Of a stretch of 41,120 bases of DNA, positions 7,720 to 16,593 are shown piece by piece. Numbering within the stretch: the stretch's first letter is position 1; each line of letters starts with the position of its first letter. The DNA lies in assembly GCA_009908745.1 (NCBI GenBank), contig JAAAOU010000100.1, positions 1-41,120 on the forward strand, given 5' to 3'. Under the pieces are notes generated by a model, which was given only the letters and a program-made list of their open reading frames with translations, was not told the origin of the DNA and made no database searches. A program made the position numbers and the translations under genes. This DNA is from Bacteroidota bacterium (GTDB lineage Bacteria; Bacteroidota; Bacteroidia; Chitinophagales; Saprospiraceae).

Positions 7720-8802
7720 ATGAAAAAGATGATTTTCGCCGTACTTGGTATGGCTGCCTTACTGACCTTCAACAGTTGCGAACTGCTTGACACTTTCAAC
7801 GACAGTGATGACTCAAGCAATCCCTTTTCTACCGTACTCAACAACGATCTCGACTATAGCCCCTGCGAAGAGGATATCGACATCAGCTTCGATGCACTTC
7901 CTGATGCTATAGTCAGCTACCTGGAGTCCAACTACGCTGGATATGACCTCGACGACGTAGATGAATACCTCAGCGACGGTAGTCAGCGATTTGGCGTTGA
8001 GATCACTTATCAGGGGCAAGAACTAGAGTTGCTCTTCAGCGCCAATGGAGACCTGATCAACTCCGGAGTAGATACAGAGGATGTATATGTAGATGTCAGC
8101 CAACTGCCGCAAGCCGCTCTGGATTATCTGGACACCGAGTTCCCCAATGCGGCAATCGAAGAAGTCAGTATAGAAGTTGAATTTGGCTGGGAGTTTTTCG
8201 ATGTAGACCTCTCTAATGACGTCGACGTTTACTTCACCGCTGACGGCACCTTCGCCTGTAGCGAGGATGACGACGACGATGAGGGTGAGGATGACGACGG
8301 TAACGACGATGAAAGCGACGATGACGATGAGGGCGACGATGACGATGATGACGGCGACGACGATGACGAGGGCGACGATGATGATGACGGCGACGACGAT
8401 GATGACATCAACCTTCCAGAAGCCGCAGCAAATTACATAGAGAATAATTTCCCTGGCTACACCATCGATTATGTCGACCGGGAGGACTTTTGCGACGGTT
8501 TTGTTATAGAAGTTGAAATTGAGATGGGTTCTACAGACCGCGATCTGTACTTTGCCCTAAATGGCGACTTCTTGTTCGAAGCCGATGATATCAACATCAA
8601 TGACCTGCCACAGGCTGTTGCTACTACCCTTCAGTCTGAATACCCCAACTTCCAAATTGAAGATGCAGAAGTCTTGACGATGCCTGACGGCAGCAACCGC
8701 TACTGGGTGGAAGTAGAAAACGAAACCGATGATGATGATGATGACGAGTACGATGTAATACTCGAAGCGGATGGCACCATCGTTTGCAGCTTTGAAGACT
8801 AA
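7720..8802 (+). CDS. PepSY-like repeat lipoprotein with a long Asp/Glu tract
   Basis: 360 residues from the ATG at 7720; an in-frame ATG 33 nt upstream would spoil the signal peptide. MKKMIFAVLGMAALLTFNSC is a lipoprotein signal with its lipidated Cys at residue 20. The mature protein has four diverged units that begin LPxA and contain a pattern like YLExxFPxY...V...F...DGxF, as in PepSY-like (DUF2874-type) periplasmic proteins of Bacteroidota. Units start near 7894, 8107, 8416 and 8605. Between units 2 and 3 lies a tract of almost only Asp/Glu with some Gly, Asn and Ser (8263-8406), and unit 4 has a second short Asp run. The acidic tract could bind Ca2+ or other cations. It has its own promoter and probable terminator; its role is unknown. 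Confidence 0.82.
   Translation: MKKMIFAVLGMAALLTFNSCELLDTFNDSDDSSNPFSTVLNNDLDYSPCEEDIDISFDALPDAIVSYLESNYAGYDLDDVDEYLSDGSQRFGVEITYQGQELELLFSANGDLINSGVDTEDVYVDVSQLPQAALDYLDTEFPNAAIEEVSIEVEFGWEFFDVDLSNDVDVYFTADGTFACSEDDDDDEGEDDDGNDDESDDDDEGDDDDDDGDDDDEGDDDDDGDDDDDINLPEAAANYIENNFPGYTIDYVDREDFCDGFVIEVEIEMGSTDRDLYFALNGDFLFEADDININDLPQAVATTLQSEYPNFQIEDAEVLTMPDGSNRYWVEVENETDDDDDDEYDVILEADGTIVCSFED
8263..8406 (+). repeat. GAT/GAC triplet-rich low-complexity tract in a coding region
   Basis: About 48 codons, nearly all GAT, GAC, GAG or GGC, with overlapping imperfect repeats such as GACGATGACGA. It encodes the acidic linker of the PepSY-like lipoprotein. Such a tract can change length by slippage in multiples of three without breaking the frame. 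Confidence 0.85.
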
Positions 8803-8827
8803 CTAAATTGTTCCCTACCCCCCAAGG

Positions 8828-8858
8828 ACAGCCGCCCCTCAATTTTTGGGGTGGTTGT
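8828..8858 (+). terminator. Probable terminator of the PepSY-like lipoprotein gene
   Basis: ACAGCCGCCCC (8828-8838) pairs with GGGGTGGTTGT (8848-8858) to give an 11-bp stem with two G-U pairs and a 9-nt loop. A T-rich but interrupted stretch follows, including TTATTTT and CATTTTTT. It lies 26 nt after the stop codon. Confidence 0.5.
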
Positions 8859-9143
8859 TCCTTATTTTACCCCATTTTTTAGCGCGTATTCAAGCCTTGG
8901 GTAAAGGCCAACCCATTTTACGGGGAAATAAAAGGGCTTAAAGCGCTTAAAAAAGCACGATTAGAGTATGTTATAGTTTTAAACACCAATTACAAACTAC
9001 TGGTAAACAATTATTTATACCCACAAAACAAAATAAACCTAATACATAATTGATTTCCAACAAACCCAGCTTTAAAAATCCACCCTCACACCTAATTTTA
9101 ACACTTTTGCACTGATAAGCTCTTTTTAAGGGCATAAAGCAAA
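8859..9143. other. AT-rich convergent intergenic region, no gene seen
   Basis: Lies between the 3' ends of the lipoprotein and M1 peptidase genes. Apart from the two flanking hairpins I find no ORF with coding character, no tRNA and no repeat shared with the rest of the window. Confidence 0.6.
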
Positions 9144-9171
9144 AGAGGCCAGCCCGGAAGGGGCAGCCTCT
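9144..9171 (-). terminator. Rho-independent terminator, probably of the M1 peptidase gene
   Basis: AGAGGC and GCCTCT form the outer stem and GCCC/GGGC an inner stem around a short loop. On the minus strand the hairpin is followed by TTTTGCTTT, and on the plus strand by TTCATTTTT, so it could work in both directions. It lies 27 nt past the peptidase stop. Confidence 0.65.
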
Positions 9172-9197
9172 TCATTTTTCGCACAGCCGGACCAATT

Positions 9198-11537
9198 TTA
9201 GTTCGTCCCTTCTTCTTTGGCTTTCGCCCGGCGGGCCCGCTGCATCGGGTTTTCCCCGCCACCCCATCGGCTGCGGTTGCGTTTGTAGAGCTCGAAGCGA
9301 TTAAGCTGTGTGCGGGGTGGGTAGTAATTATCCTCCGTATCCACATCGGCCGTTTCCAGATACGGGTCTAGAACAATCTGCTGAATTTCTTTTTCCGTGA
9401 TAAACACTTTGCTCACCTCCTCGTGGTTGCGCCGCCAGATTTCTGCGGGAATGTAATGGTCTTCGGTAGAACCATCTGTAAACTGGAATTGCAAAATGAT
9501 CGGCATCACCAGCCCACCCTCGTTTCGGAAGCTCAGTTCGTAGTAATTCTGCCCAGCCTCCAGCAAAGCACGGCTGTCTTTATCCAGGCTGTTGAGGTAG
9601 CGCTCGTACTCCTCTTTATCCAGTATAGTCACTTTAAGCGGGTCGTATTCCGTATAAAAATCACGGATACTCGGGTCGATTTCGTCTTGTGTTTTGGAGA
9701 TCATCTGCTCATTGCGGATGCTGCTGATACCCCGCGGCGCTTCCTCCTGCATCTTGCGGGTACGCTCGTTTTCCACCAGGGGGTCTTGCGTATCCACCTG
9801 ATACCACGCTACGCTCTCCAAAGCGATGTCTACATGATCCGTGGTAAAAAACCAGCCCCGCCAAAACCAGTCCAAGTCTACCGCCGAAGCATCCTCCATA
9901 GTCCGGAAGAAATCAGCGGGAGAAGGGTGCTTGAACATCCAGCGGTTGGCGTAAGTCTTGAAGGCGTAGTCAAACAATTCACGCCCCATAATCGTCTCCC
10001 GCAGGATATTCAAGGCCGTGGCGGGCTTGCCGTAGGCGTTGTTGCCAAACTGCCAGATCGACTCCGAGTTGGTCATAATCGGGGAGATTTTATCCTTATC
10101 GCCCTTCATGTAATCGACAATTTTGTGGGCAGGCCCACGGCGGCTCGGATAGTTGCGTTCCCATTGCTGCTCCGTGAGGTACTGCAAGAAAGTGTTGAGC
10201 CCTTCGTCCATCCAAGTCCACTGCCGCTCGTCTGAATTGACGATCATAGGGAAGTAATTATGCCCTACTTCGTGGATGATCACGCCAATCATACCGTACT
10301 TGGTACGGGCAGAATAAGTGCCATCCTCCTCCGGTCGGCCGAAGTTAAAGCAGATCATCGGGTACTCCATGCCGATACTCTTCGCGTTGATAGACCAAGC
10401 GACGGGGTAAGGGTAATCGAAAGTGTAGTGCGAATACCACTTTAGCGTATGCGCAACGACCTTGGTCGAGTAGCGGCCCCAGAGCGGGTTGCCCTCCTTG
10501 GGGTACATCGACATCGCCATTACCACGCTGCCGTCGCTCTGCTCTACGCCCATCGCGTCCCAGATAAATTTGCGGCTAGAAGCGAACGCAAAATCGCGCA
10601 CGTTTTCGGCGGCAAATATCCAAGTCTTTTTCTTGGTCGACTTGTCTTGCTCATTCTTTCTTGCCTCTTCTTCCGACACGATAATGACAGGCTCGTCGCG
10701 CTCTTTCCTAGCTTCTTCCAGTTTTTCCCGCTGCGCTTTGGTCAGCACCTTCTCCGGGTTTTGCAGTGTACCCGTGGCGGACACGAGATGGTCTGCCGGC
10801 ACAGTTAGGCTCACTTTGTAGTCGCCAAACGGCAGGGTAAACTCCCCACGGCCGAGAAACTGCTTGTTCTGCCAACCTTCCACATCGTTGTAGACAGCCA
10901 TGCGGGGGAAGAATTGCGCGATGGTGTAGAGGTAGTTGTCATCTTCCTCGAAGTATTCGTAGCCGGAGCGCCCGCCGATTTCCATGCGGTTGTTGATATT
11001 GTACCACCATTTGATGTCGAAGCTAAGCTGCTCGCCCGGCATCAAGGGCTGCGGCAGATCGATGCGCATCATGGTTTTGTTGACCGTGTACGGTAGAGGC
11101 TGGCCAGAGGCATCCTTCACGTAATCAAGTTTAAACCCGCCGTCGAAAGTAGGGGTGAGGCGTTTAAGCTGCCCGGAGGACATACGCTCGTCCATGCCGC
11201 TCTGCTGTATCTTATAGGTATCCGAGTCTTTAGCCCGGCGGTTTTGCTCAAGCTGCACCCAGAGGTAGCCCAGCGGGTCGGGTGCATTATTGTGGTACGT
11301 AATGGTCTCCGTCCCGTAAATCCGCTGTTTCTCGTCGTCCAGCTCAATGTCAATCTGGTAGTCGGCACGCTGCTGCCAGTATTCGTGGCCCGGCGCGCCG
11401 GCCGCGTTGCGGTACACGTTGGGCGTGGGCAGCTCGTTGTACAGTTGCCTGAACTTGTTTTGGTTGGTGTTTTCTTGCTGCGCGTAGCCCACCAGGCACA
11501 GGCTAGCTGCAACGGCAAGGAGCAGTAGTCGCTTCAT
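9198..11537 (-). CDS. Secreted M1 family metallopeptidase (aminopeptidase N-like)
   Basis: 779 residues with a signal peptide (MKRLLLLAVAASLCLVGYAQQ). The zinc site is H422-E423-V-G-H426 with the third ligand E445 in WTWMDEG, the exact HExxH-18-E spacing of M1 gluzincins. Upstream, GMEYPMICF is the counterpart of the GxMEN exopeptidase motif. The N-terminal part resembles the M1 beta-saddle domain (YQIDIELDDEKQRIYGTETITY). A Lys/Glu-rich insert (about residues 265-305) sits inside it. It most likely trims peptides outside the cytoplasm. The start is supported by a promoter 27-60 nt upstream and the signal peptide. The C-terminus is basic and Arg-rich, with no evident T9SS tail. Confidence 0.94.
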   Translation of the reverse strand: MKRLLLLAVAASLCLVGYAQQENTNQNKFRQLYNELPTPNVYRNAAGAPGHEYWQQRADYQIDIELDDEKQRIYGTETITYHNNAPDPLGYLWVQLEQNRRAKDSDTYKIQQSGMDERMSSGQLKRLTPTFDGGFKLDYVKDASGQPLPYTVNKTMMRIDLPQPLMPGEQLSFDIKWWYNINNRMEIGGRSGYEYFEEDDNYLYTIAQFFPRMAVYNDVEGWQNKQFLGRGEFTLPFGDYKVSLTVPADHLVSATGTLQNPEKVLTKAQREKLEEARKERDEPVIIVSEEEARKNEQDKSTKKKTWIFAAENVRDFAFASSRKFIWDAMGVEQSDGSVVMAMSMYPKEGNPLWGRYSTKVVAHTLKWYSHYTFDYPYPVAWSINAKSIGMEYPMICFNFGRPEEDGTYSARTKYGMIGVIIHEVGHNYFPMIVNSDERQWTWMDEGLNTFLQYLTEQQWERNYPSRRGPAHKIVDYMKGDKDKISPIMTNSESIWQFGNNAYGKPATALNILRETIMGRELFDYAFKTYANRWMFKHPSPADFFRTMEDASAVDLDWFWRGWFFTTDHVDIALESVAWYQVDTQDPLVENERTRKMQEEAPRGISSIRNEQMISKTQDEIDPSIRDFYTEYDPLKVTILDKEEYERYLNSLDKDSRALLEAGQNYYELSFRNEGGLVMPIILQFQFTDGSTEDHYIPAEIWRRNHEEVSKVFITEKEIQQIVLDPYLETADVDTEDNYYPPRTQLNRFELYKRNRSRWGGGENPMQRARRAKAKEEGTN

Positions 11538-11570
11538 GAGTATTGGTTATGTTATACTAATCGGAAACCC

Positions 11571-11599
11571 CAAAAGTAGGGAAATCAACGGAAAGACAA
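11571..11599 (-). promoter_or_regulatory. Promoter of the M1 peptidase gene
   Basis: On the minus strand TTG (11599-11597), an 18-nt spacer and TACTTTTG (11578-11571) match the Bacteroidota -33/-7 pattern. The ATG at 11537 lies 33 nt downstream of the -7 box. Confidence 0.55.
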
Positions 11600-11643
11600 C
11601 AGTGGAAGCGCGCTCATGGTTTTGAGGGGACAGGGTTGCGAGC

Positions 11644-11661
11644 GTGTTCCACGTGGAACAC
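11644..11661. promoter_or_regulatory. parS-like ParB-binding site 1 (intergenic)
   Basis: The 16-mer TGTTCCACGTGGAACA (11645-11660) is a perfect palindrome, extending to 18 bp with one more pair. It matches the widely conserved chromosomal parS pattern TGTTnCACGTGnAACA; the C/G variant is the form used in Pseudomonas. It lies between thrC and the M1 peptidase gene. A second site is 373 bp away. Confidence 0.8.
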
Positions 11662-11678
11662 ACGCGCCGCAGACAAAC

Positions 11679-12995
11679 TCAGCCCAGGCTCGCCAGCAGC
11701 CAGTCTTTGAAGCGGTTGAAATCAGCTGGCAGCCCGACGGCCTCCTTGGGTTGGTCAGCGAGCCTTGCCAGCCGCTGCGGCACCTCGATCTGCTGCCCCA
11801 AGGCCGCTTCTACGTCTGGCAAGAACTTGGCAGGGTGGGCGGTCTCCAGCACGACGCCCTTGGTACCCGGGTTCGCCAGCTGATGTTCTTTGAGCGCTAG
11901 GTACCCGACCGCCCCGTGCGGGTCAATCACGTAGCCGTACCGCTCGTACACCTCCTGCAGCCCGGCCTTAGTCTGCTCATCGTCGTAGGCATAACCGGTG
12001 ATGGACGCCCGCATTTTGTTCCACGTGGAACGTTCCTCCAAATCGTGGTACAGGTCCTTCATGCGGGCAAAATTAGAAGGGTTGCCGACGTCCATGGCGT
12101 TGCTCAGGGTGCGGCGGGAAGGGCGGGGGCGGTACTCGCCGGTCTCCAAGTAGGCCGGCACCACGTCGTTGATATTGGTTGCGGCCACAAAATGCCGGAC
12201 GGGCAGCCCCATACGCTGGGCGAGCAGGCCGGCAGTGAGGTTGCCAAAGTTGCCGCTGGGCACGCAGAACACGGCATCGCTGCCTTTGGGGAGTTGCTTG
12301 TAGGCTTCAAAGTAGTAAAAGGACTGTGGGATGAGGCGGGAAATATTGATGGAATTGGCGGAGGTCAAGCGGATACGGCCCGTCAGCTCTTCATCCAAAA
12401 AAGCCTTCTTGACCATCGCCTGGCAGTCGTCAAAGGTGCCGTCAACCTCCAAAGCGGTGATATTGTGCCCCAGGGTAGTCAGCTGCTTTTCCTGCAGCGC
12501 AGACACCTTGCCGCTAGGGTAGAGGATGACCACCCGCGTGCCCGGGGTCTGGTAAAAGCCGGCAGCTACCGCGCCGCCGGTATCGCCGGATGTAGCAACA
12601 AGGATAACTAATTCTTGGGCTTCGCCGCGGTTGAAGTAGCTCATCAGCTGCGCCATGAAGCGCGCGCCAAAGTCTTTGAACGCCAGCGAGGGCCCGTGAA
12701 ATAACTCCAAGACGTACTTGTCCTCGTCCAGCTGCACGAGCGGTGCCGGGAAATTGACCGCCTCCTCAATGATCTTCCGGAGGTCGGGGTCAGGTATAGC
12801 CCCTTGCAGCAAGTTGCGGGTTACCTCAAAAGCAATATCCGCAAAGGGCAACTGACGCAGGTTGCGGAGTATATGCTCAGGAAGGGCCGGTATACGCTCC
12901 GGCATGTACAAGCCGTTGTCCGGCGGCAACCCCCGCAGTACGGCTTCTTTCAAATCGGTATATTGCCCGCGGCTTTTTGTGCTGTATAGTCTCAT
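11679..12995 (-). CDS. thrC: Threonine synthase
   Basis: PLP enzyme converting O-phosphohomoserine to threonine, the last step of the pathway. The 438 residues show the family start RLYSTKSRGQYTDLKEAVLRGLPPDNGLYMPE, the PLP-binding Lys K107 in HGPSLAFKDFGARF, and VATSGDTGGAVAAGF for phosphate binding. It is the third gene of the minus-strand operon thrA-thrB-thrC, with only 2 nt between the thrB stop and this ATG. A parS-like palindrome (12017-12032) is embedded in the coding sequence over the codons for RSTWNK. Confidence 0.96.
   Translation of the reverse strand: MRLYSTKSRGQYTDLKEAVLRGLPPDNGLYMPERIPALPEHILRNLRQLPFADIAFEVTRNLLQGAIPDPDLRKIIEEAVNFPAPLVQLDEDKYVLELFHGPSLAFKDFGARFMAQLMSYFNRGEAQELVILVATSGDTGGAVAAGFYQTPGTRVVILYPSGKVSALQEKQLTTLGHNITALEVDGTFDDCQAMVKKAFLDEELTGRIRLTSANSINISRLIPQSFYYFEAYKQLPKGSDAVFCVPSGNFGNLTAGLLAQRMGLPVRHFVAATNINDVVPAYLETGEYRPRPSRRTLSNAMDVGNPSNFARMKDLYHDLEERSTWNKMRASITGYAYDDEQTKAGLQEVYERYGYVIDPHGAVGYLALKEHQLANPGTKGVVLETAHPAKFLPDVEAALGQQIEVPQRLARLADQPKEAVGLPADFNRFKDWLLASLG
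12017..12032. promoter_or_regulatory. parS-like ParB-binding site 2 (inside thrC)
   Basis: TGTTCCACGTGGAACG contains the perfect 14-bp palindrome GTTCCACGTGGAAC at 12018-12031, one outer base short of the full 16-mer. It is read through as thrC codons. Pairing with the site at 11645 makes chance unlikely; clustering within a few hundred bases is typical of origin-proximal parS sites. Confidence 0.78.
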
Positions 12996-12997
12996 GG

Positions 12998-13930
12998 CTA
13001 GATGATTTTTGCGCCCTCCTGATTAACCGGCGAAGCGTAAGGGTCGTTGGGTATGTTTTGCCGGGTGAAAATACTGCTAATTGCTTTGGCTACCGCGGAA
13101 GCCGTCTCCGCCCCTTGGCATAAAGCAAAAACGGAAGGCCCGGCACCTGAAATACTGCACCCTAGAGCGCCCGCATCCAAAGCGGCTTGCTTGACTTCCG
13201 CGAAATGGGGGACAAGCGGCGCGCGCTGCGGCTCTATAATGACGTCCTCCAGCGAACGGCCGATGAGCCCGTAGTCTGACTCGTATAACCCTACCATGAG
13301 CCCAGCCAAGTTGCCACACTGCTGTATGCTCTGCTGTAGCGTGACCCTCGGGCTGAGCACGTCGCGGGCATCCTTGGTGAGTATGCTAACGTGCGGGTAT
13401 ACCACTGCGGCGTGCAGCGCTTCCGGCACTGGCAGGCGGTGTACGTCCAAGGCCTCATTTGCCCGGATAAGGATGATGCCGCCAAGTAGGGAAGGGGCGA
13501 CGTTGTCCGCATGGTAAGCCCCATCCGCTACCTGCTCCCCGAGCACCGCGCAGTGCAGGGTATCCATTTTCGAAACCGGCATACCGAGCAGGGCATTCAC
13601 CGCCATGGCTCCAGCCGCCGAACTCGCCGCGCTAGAGCCCAGGCCCGAGCCAAAAGGCATCTTCTTGTGAATCTCCAGCTCTACGCCTATCGCTTCTGCT
13701 TCTAACTGCCGGAGCAAACAGCGCGCCGCAAAACCAGCGGTATTCTTATCCACTTCGTAGGGCAGCTTGCCGCCGTCGCCGGTGATGGTCTTGATATGCA
13801 GCCCGGCTTTGTCCACCCGCCTCGCTACGATCTCGTCGCCCGGGGCCTGCAGGGCAAACCCTAAAATATCAAAACCGACCGCAACGTTCGCCACAGTTGC
13901 CGGTGCGAACACTCGTACTTCTTTTTTCAT
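12998..13930 (-). CDS. thrB: Homoserine kinase
   Basis: GHMP-family kinase that phosphorylates homoserine with ATP. The 310 residues include the ATP loop PFGSGLGSSAASSAAGAMA (about 90-108), an N-terminal VFAPATVANVAVGFDILGFA and the C-terminal GCSISGAGPSVFAL motif. The start ATG shares its A with the thrA stop (TAATG), a translational coupling signature, and thrC follows 2 nt after the stop. Confidence 0.96.
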   Translation of the reverse strand: MKKEVRVFAPATVANVAVGFDILGFALQAPGDEIVARRVDKAGLHIKTITGDGGKLPYEVDKNTAGFAARCLLRQLEAEAIGVELEIHKKMPFGSGLGSSAASSAAGAMAVNALLGMPVSKMDTLHCAVLGEQVADGAYHADNVAPSLLGGIILIRANEALDVHRLPVPEALHAAVVYPHVSILTKDARDVLSPRVTLQQSIQQCGNLAGLMVGLYESDYGLIGRSLEDVIIEPQRAPLVPHFAEVKQAALDAGALGCSISGAGPSVFALCQGAETASAVAKAISSIFTRQNIPNDPYASPVNQEGAKII

Positions 13931-16386
13931 TAAACCAGGTAATTTCCAATCGTTATGATTTCGGCAAACACGCCCGCCGCCGTTACCTCCGCACCCGCAC
14001 CGGGGCCGCGTACCACCAAAGGACGCTCTTTATACCGCTCCGTGGTGAAGACGATCATGTTGTCGCTTCCGCTCAAACTGTAGAACGGGTGCTTGCTATC
14101 TACCTTTTGCAAGCTGATCCGGGCTTTGCCTTCGGCCAGGCTCGCGACCATACGCAAGGCCTTTCCCTCTTGCTCGGCTTCCTGCCTCAATTGCTCGAAG
14201 GTGTCATCCGCTTTTTCCAGCTCGGCAAAGAAAGCCTCTACGGTCTCCGCTTGCTGGCAAGCCGTCGGCAGGATATTTTCTATCTCCACATCGGCCGCTT
14301 CCATAGGCAGGCCCGTCTCCCGGGAAAGGATGATCAGTTTGCGCTGTACGTCAAGGCCATTCAGGTCCACCCGCGGATCGGGTTCGGTATACCCCAGCTC
14401 TTGCGCTTGCTTGACAATATCACTGAAGCGCGTGCCCGATTTGAAATTGTTGAAGATGAACGATAACGAGCCCGAGACTACCCCCTCGATCTTCAGGATG
14501 CGGTCCCCACTGATGATAAGGTCGTTCAGGGTGGAGATGACCGGCAGGCCGGCACCGACGTTGGTTTCGTATAAGAACTGTACATCCCGCTTTGCCGCAA
14601 TGGCCTTCAGACGTTGGTACTGCGCAAAACCTGAGGATATGGCAATTTTGTTCGGCGTAGAAATCGGGATGCTAGAATCGAGTATATCTTCGTAGTAGGC
14701 CGTCACCTGATCGCTAGCGGTATTATCGACAAAAATCGTATTCGATAAATTCATCTCTTTCATTTTCCCGACGAAGATGGCGGGGTCCATGTTGACCTCG
14801 CAGGCGTCCAGCGCTTCCCGCCAGTTATCGAGATCGATCCCTTCTTCCTGGAATAGCATCTTGCGGCTGTTGGCTAGGCCCACGATGCGCAATTCCAAAC
14901 CACGCTTTTCTTTCAGGAAGGCCGCCTGCGCTTTTACCTGCTCGATCAAAGTGCTGCCAATCAAACCTACACCAATCATGAAGAGGTGCAGTTCTTTCGT
15001 TTCCGACAGGAAGAAGGCCTCGTGCAATGCATTGAGCGCTTTGGCCTCATCCGAACGGTTGATGACCACGGAGATATTGAGTTCGGAAGAGCCCTGCGCA
15101 ATGGCCACCGCGTTGATCCCATTTTTGCCCATAGCCTGAAAAAGCCGGCCGGATATGCCCGGCTGATACCGCATATTTTCGCCTATGATGGCCACCACCG
15201 ACAAGTCCGCTTCGATCTTGACGGGGTCGACCACGTTCATGCTCATCTCGTATTCAAACTCCGCTTCCACTCGTTTCCGGGCACGGTTTGCCACACTCGG
15301 CTGCACCGCGAAGCTGATCGAATGCTCCGAGGAGCCCTGCGTGATGAGAATGATATTGATATCCGCCGTCGCCAAAGAGGAGAATAGCCGGCCAGCGATG
15401 CCCGGGACCCCAAACAACCCGCTTCCCGACAATGTGAGCAAGGCAACATTCCCAATAGACGAGATGCCTTTCACCGCGTGCGCGTCCGAATCGGGGCGGT
15501 CGGAGATAAGCGTACCCCGGAAACTTGCATTAAAAGTGTTTTTAATATAAAGTGGAATCTTTTTAAGCAGCGCCGGCTGCAAGGTAGGAGGGTATATGAC
15601 TTTGGCACCAAAGTGCGACATCTCCATAGCCTCCGCGTAGGTCATGCTCGGTATAGTGAACGCCCGTCGGACCCGCCGGGGGTCAGCCGTGAGCACACCG
15701 TCGACATCGGTCCAGATTTCTATACCGCTTGCATCCAGCCCGGCGGCTATGAGCGAAGCGGTATAGTCGGAGCCGCCCCGCCCGAGGGTGGTTGTCAAGC
15801 CCCCTTTGGCGGAAGCCACAAAACCAGTCACCACCTGCACATCAGGGTGCTGCGCGTAGTGCTCCCGAATCTTCTGGTAGGTCAGTTTGAAATCCACCCG
15901 GCCCGCCCCGAAGGTTTTGTCGGTTTTAATGATACGCCGGGCGTCCAAGTAGCTGGCATTGATACCGCTCTGCCGCAGCACATGGGATATGATGAAGGCG
16001 GAGTTGCGCTCGCCAAAGCTCAGCACGTAGTCCATTGTCCGCTTTGAAGCTTCCCGCACCAAAAAGATGCCGTACAGCAGGTTTTTGAGCACTTCGTTGC
16101 TGCGCTCCATCTCTGGCAGGACCATCGCTTTGTATTCCCCCTTCAATAATTCATCTACCGCGTCAATGTGCCGTTGCCGGAAGGCGTCGAATTTTTCCTG
16201 ATAGGCTTCGTCCCCTTTCGCAGCCAGATTGCCCATCTCAATGAGCATATCCGTCACGCCGCCAAAAGCGGAGAATACCACAGTAAACTTTTCCCCTTTG
16301 GTGTAGTAGCCTTTAAGTATATCTACGATAATGCGGATCCGCTCTGGTTCAGCAACGGAAGACCCACCGAATTTCAGCACTTTCAT
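13930..16386 (-). CDS. thrA: Bifunctional aspartate kinase / homoserine dehydrogenase
   Basis: 818 residues, the usual size of the fused enzyme. The N-terminal aspartokinase begins VLKFGGSSVAEPERI and has GRGGSDYTASLIAAGLDA. Two ACT regulatory segments lie at about 315-460 (SGLFGVPGIAGRLFSSLA and MRYQPGISGRLFQAMG). The homoserine dehydrogenase half begins near residue 467 with the NAD(P) loop IGVGLIGSTL and contains NKIAISSGFAQYQ and GSLSFIFNNF. It makes aspartyl-phosphate and later homoserine, and is probably feedback-regulated through the ACT domains. It is the first gene of thrABC. I saw no Thr/Ile-rich leader peptide or attenuator upstream. Confidence 0.97.
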   Translation of the reverse strand: MKVLKFGGSSVAEPERIRIIVDILKGYYTKGEKFTVVFSAFGGVTDMLIEMGNLAAKGDEAYQEKFDAFRQRHIDAVDELLKGEYKAMVLPEMERSNEVLKNLLYGIFLVREASKRTMDYVLSFGERNSAFIISHVLRQSGINASYLDARRIIKTDKTFGAGRVDFKLTYQKIREHYAQHPDVQVVTGFVASAKGGLTTTLGRGGSDYTASLIAAGLDASGIEIWTDVDGVLTADPRRVRRAFTIPSMTYAEAMEMSHFGAKVIYPPTLQPALLKKIPLYIKNTFNASFRGTLISDRPDSDAHAVKGISSIGNVALLTLSGSGLFGVPGIAGRLFSSLATADINIILITQGSSEHSISFAVQPSVANRARKRVEAEFEYEMSMNVVDPVKIEADLSVVAIIGENMRYQPGISGRLFQAMGKNGINAVAIAQGSSELNISVVINRSDEAKALNALHEAFFLSETKELHLFMIGVGLIGSTLIEQVKAQAAFLKEKRGLELRIVGLANSRKMLFQEEGIDLDNWREALDACEVNMDPAIFVGKMKEMNLSNTIFVDNTASDQVTAYYEDILDSSIPISTPNKIAISSGFAQYQRLKAIAAKRDVQFLYETNVGAGLPVISTLNDLIISGDRILKIEGVVSGSLSFIFNNFKSGTRFSDIVKQAQELGYTEPDPRVDLNGLDVQRKLIILSRETGLPMEAADVEIENILPTACQQAETVEAFFAELEKADDTFEQLRQEAEQEGKALRMVASLAEGKARISLQKVDSKHPFYSLSGSDNMIVFTTERYKERPLVVRGPGAGAEVTAAGVFAEIITIGNYLV

Positions 16387-16502
16387 GAGTTATCTATTTT
16401 CAGGTTACCCTACTGTTGCGAAACGGTATGCTCCGATGGACTACCGGGGCAAACCATTCCTGCTTTAAGTAGGTGTTTTGGCTAAGGCGAGATCGTACAC
16501 GG

Positions 16503-16510
16503 CAAATGTA
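16503..16510 (-). promoter_or_regulatory. Possible -7 element of the thrABC operon
   Basis: On the minus strand TACATTTG (16510-16503) matches TAnnTTTG, about 115 nt upstream of the thrA ATG. No matching -33 box is seen, so this is weak. The stretch between it and thrA encodes only a 15-codon ORF without Thr or Ile enrichment. Confidence 0.3.
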
Positions 16511-16593
16511 TAGGCTTTTGCGGGAAGTTGGTAGGAATTGAACGGCTGTTGTCATGCCACTGCTAGTATTTTGGCGATAAACGCAAAGAAAAC

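Noticed and set aside
8216-8440. Long Met/Thr-rich and Ser/Pro-rich reading frames over the acidic tract, on both strands
   Set aside because: They are shifted readings of the GAT/GAC triplet repeat inside the lipoprotein gene; low complexity keeps all frames open.
16387-16510. Threonine attenuator leader peptide upstream of thrA
   Set aside because: The only short ORF in the leader (15 codons) has no Thr or Ile run, and no terminator/antiterminator pair is visible.
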